DNA of 7,464 nucleotides from an uncultured Collinsella sp. (GTDB taxonomy: Bacteria; Actinomycetota; Coriobacteriia; Coriobacteriales; Coriobacteriaceae): NCBI GenBank assembly GCA_902494935.1, contig CABUVH010000097.1, positions 1 through 7,464 of the forward strand, given 5' to 3'. The position numbers were made by a program, and so were the translations under genes. Below, piece by piece: positions 7,200 to 7,464 of this stretch. Below the pieces are notes generated by a model that did not search any database, had not been told where the DNA came from, and worked only from the letters and a program-made list of their open reading frames with translations. How positions within the stretch are numbered: the stretch's first letter is position 1; each line of letters opens with the position of its first letter.

Positions 7200-7369
7200 T
7201 TTCTGTATCGATATAGCTTCTGGGCTGGTTTGGCGTCGACAACGTCCAGCAAGGTTAACAAGCCAGCGTCGAATTTCCGGCGTTCTTTAGCTGAAAGAAA
7301 AAGTTGGCGTGCGGAGCTTTGCCCCGCATTTGGGATGGGAGCCCCTGAGAGCCGCGGGAGCCGGGCGGC
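7200..7369. other. Spacer between the two fold-back elements, no gene recognised
   Basis: No convincing gene is seen. A leftward open frame crosses it but starts inside copy 2 and stops inside the arm of copy 1, with no clear ribosome binding site. The stretch holds a 12-bp piece of the element core (7307-7318), a small hairpin over it (7310-7314 with 7324-7328), and a 6-bp inverted repeat TTCTTT/AAAGAA at 7283-7299. It may simply be the gap between two convergent transcription units. Confidence 0.4.
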
Positions 7370-7464
7370 GCATATGAACTTTATCGCGAGCTCCGCACGC
7401 AAAGGAAAGCACTTAATGTGCTTTCCGTCTTGCGCAGGACTGTAGAGCAGGAAAGTTCATATGC
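7370..7464 (-). repeat. Covarying fold-back element, copy 2, cut by the window edge
   Basis: The same 75-nt core as copy 1 lies at 7380-7454 on the opposite strand, flanked by GCATATGAACTTT (7370-7382) and its exact complement AAAGTTCATATGC (7452-7464), after which the window ends. The apical stem pairs 7404-7412 with 7418-7426. Compared with copy 1 it has four base pairs replaced by different Watson-Crick pairs, while the loop TTAAT/ATTAA and the internal-loop strands are unchanged. In the orientation with the T-tail it reads on the - strand, so it could end a leftward gene lying to the right of the window. The outer arm may start near 7350, since 7350-7369 aligns loosely with the outer arm of copy 1. 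Confidence 0.65.

Noticed and set aside
7172..7402. Leftward 76-codon open frame across the spacer (contains a KERRKFDAG stretch)
   Set aside because: It starts inside the copy 2 core and stops inside the copy 1 arm, has no clear ribosome binding site, and no family is recognised. A degraded gene end cannot be excluded.
7137..7445. Rightward 102-codon open frame across both elements
   Set aside because: It is built mostly from the two structured elements and shows no protein-like features; the structure explains the sequence better.
7065..7464. Integron attC sites or a CRISPR array as explanation of the repeats
   Set aside because: Only two inverted copies, no regular spacers, no nearby integrase or cas gene, and no RYYYAAC/GTTRRRY core pair.

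Overview
This window holds one compact six-gene operon on the + strand, followed by an intergenic region with two copies of an unusual structured repeat. The DNA is GC-rich with strong AGGAG-type ribosome binding sites. Protein style, gene order and the three-domain TsaB-RimI-TsaD protein suggest an actinobacterium of class Coriobacteriia, most like Collinsella. That placement is an inference from recognition, not from a search.

Layout: positions 1-74 are a GC-rich, strongly self-complementary stretch whose left part is cut by the window edge. A 10-bp perfect hairpin follows at 91-113, then one or two sigma70-like promoters at about 134-199. From 229 to 7052 six genes run with almost no gaps: acpS (holo-ACP synthase with an unusual C-terminal tail), nnr (bifunctional NAD(P)H-hydrate epimerase/dehydratase), alr (alanine racemase), a family 4 Fe-S uracil-DNA glycosylase, tsaE, and a 794-residue fusion of TsaB, RimI and TsaD. 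Junctions are 0, 2, 8, 12 and -14 nt, so the genes are almost certainly one transcription unit with translational coupling.

How the genes work together: acpS loads the phosphopantetheine arm onto acyl carrier protein, nnr repairs damaged NAD(P)H, alr supplies D-alanine for peptidoglycan, and the glycosylase removes uracil from DNA. The last two genes supply most of the t6A37 tRNA modification machinery (TsaB, TsaD, TsaE; only TsaC is missing) plus the S18 N-terminal acetyltransferase RimI. The alr-tsaE-tsaB-rimI-tsaD order is classic for actinobacteria. Here the last three genes are one polypeptide and a glycosylase gene sits between alr and tsaE.

The most notable signal is at 7065-7464. Two elements lie in opposite orientation, each a long fold-back with the same 75-nt core. 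The cores differ at nine positions: eight form four fully compensated base pairs in the apical hairpin, and the ninth falls at a predicted bulge. The inner parts of the flanking arms also differ by compensatory pairs. This is the signature of a selected secondary structure. The elements are best read as a candidate structured RNA or elaborate 3'-end/terminator element, or less likely a DNA fold-back mobile element. Copy 1 starts 12 nt after the tsaD stop codon with a perfect 33-bp stem; copy 2 runs off the right edge of the window.
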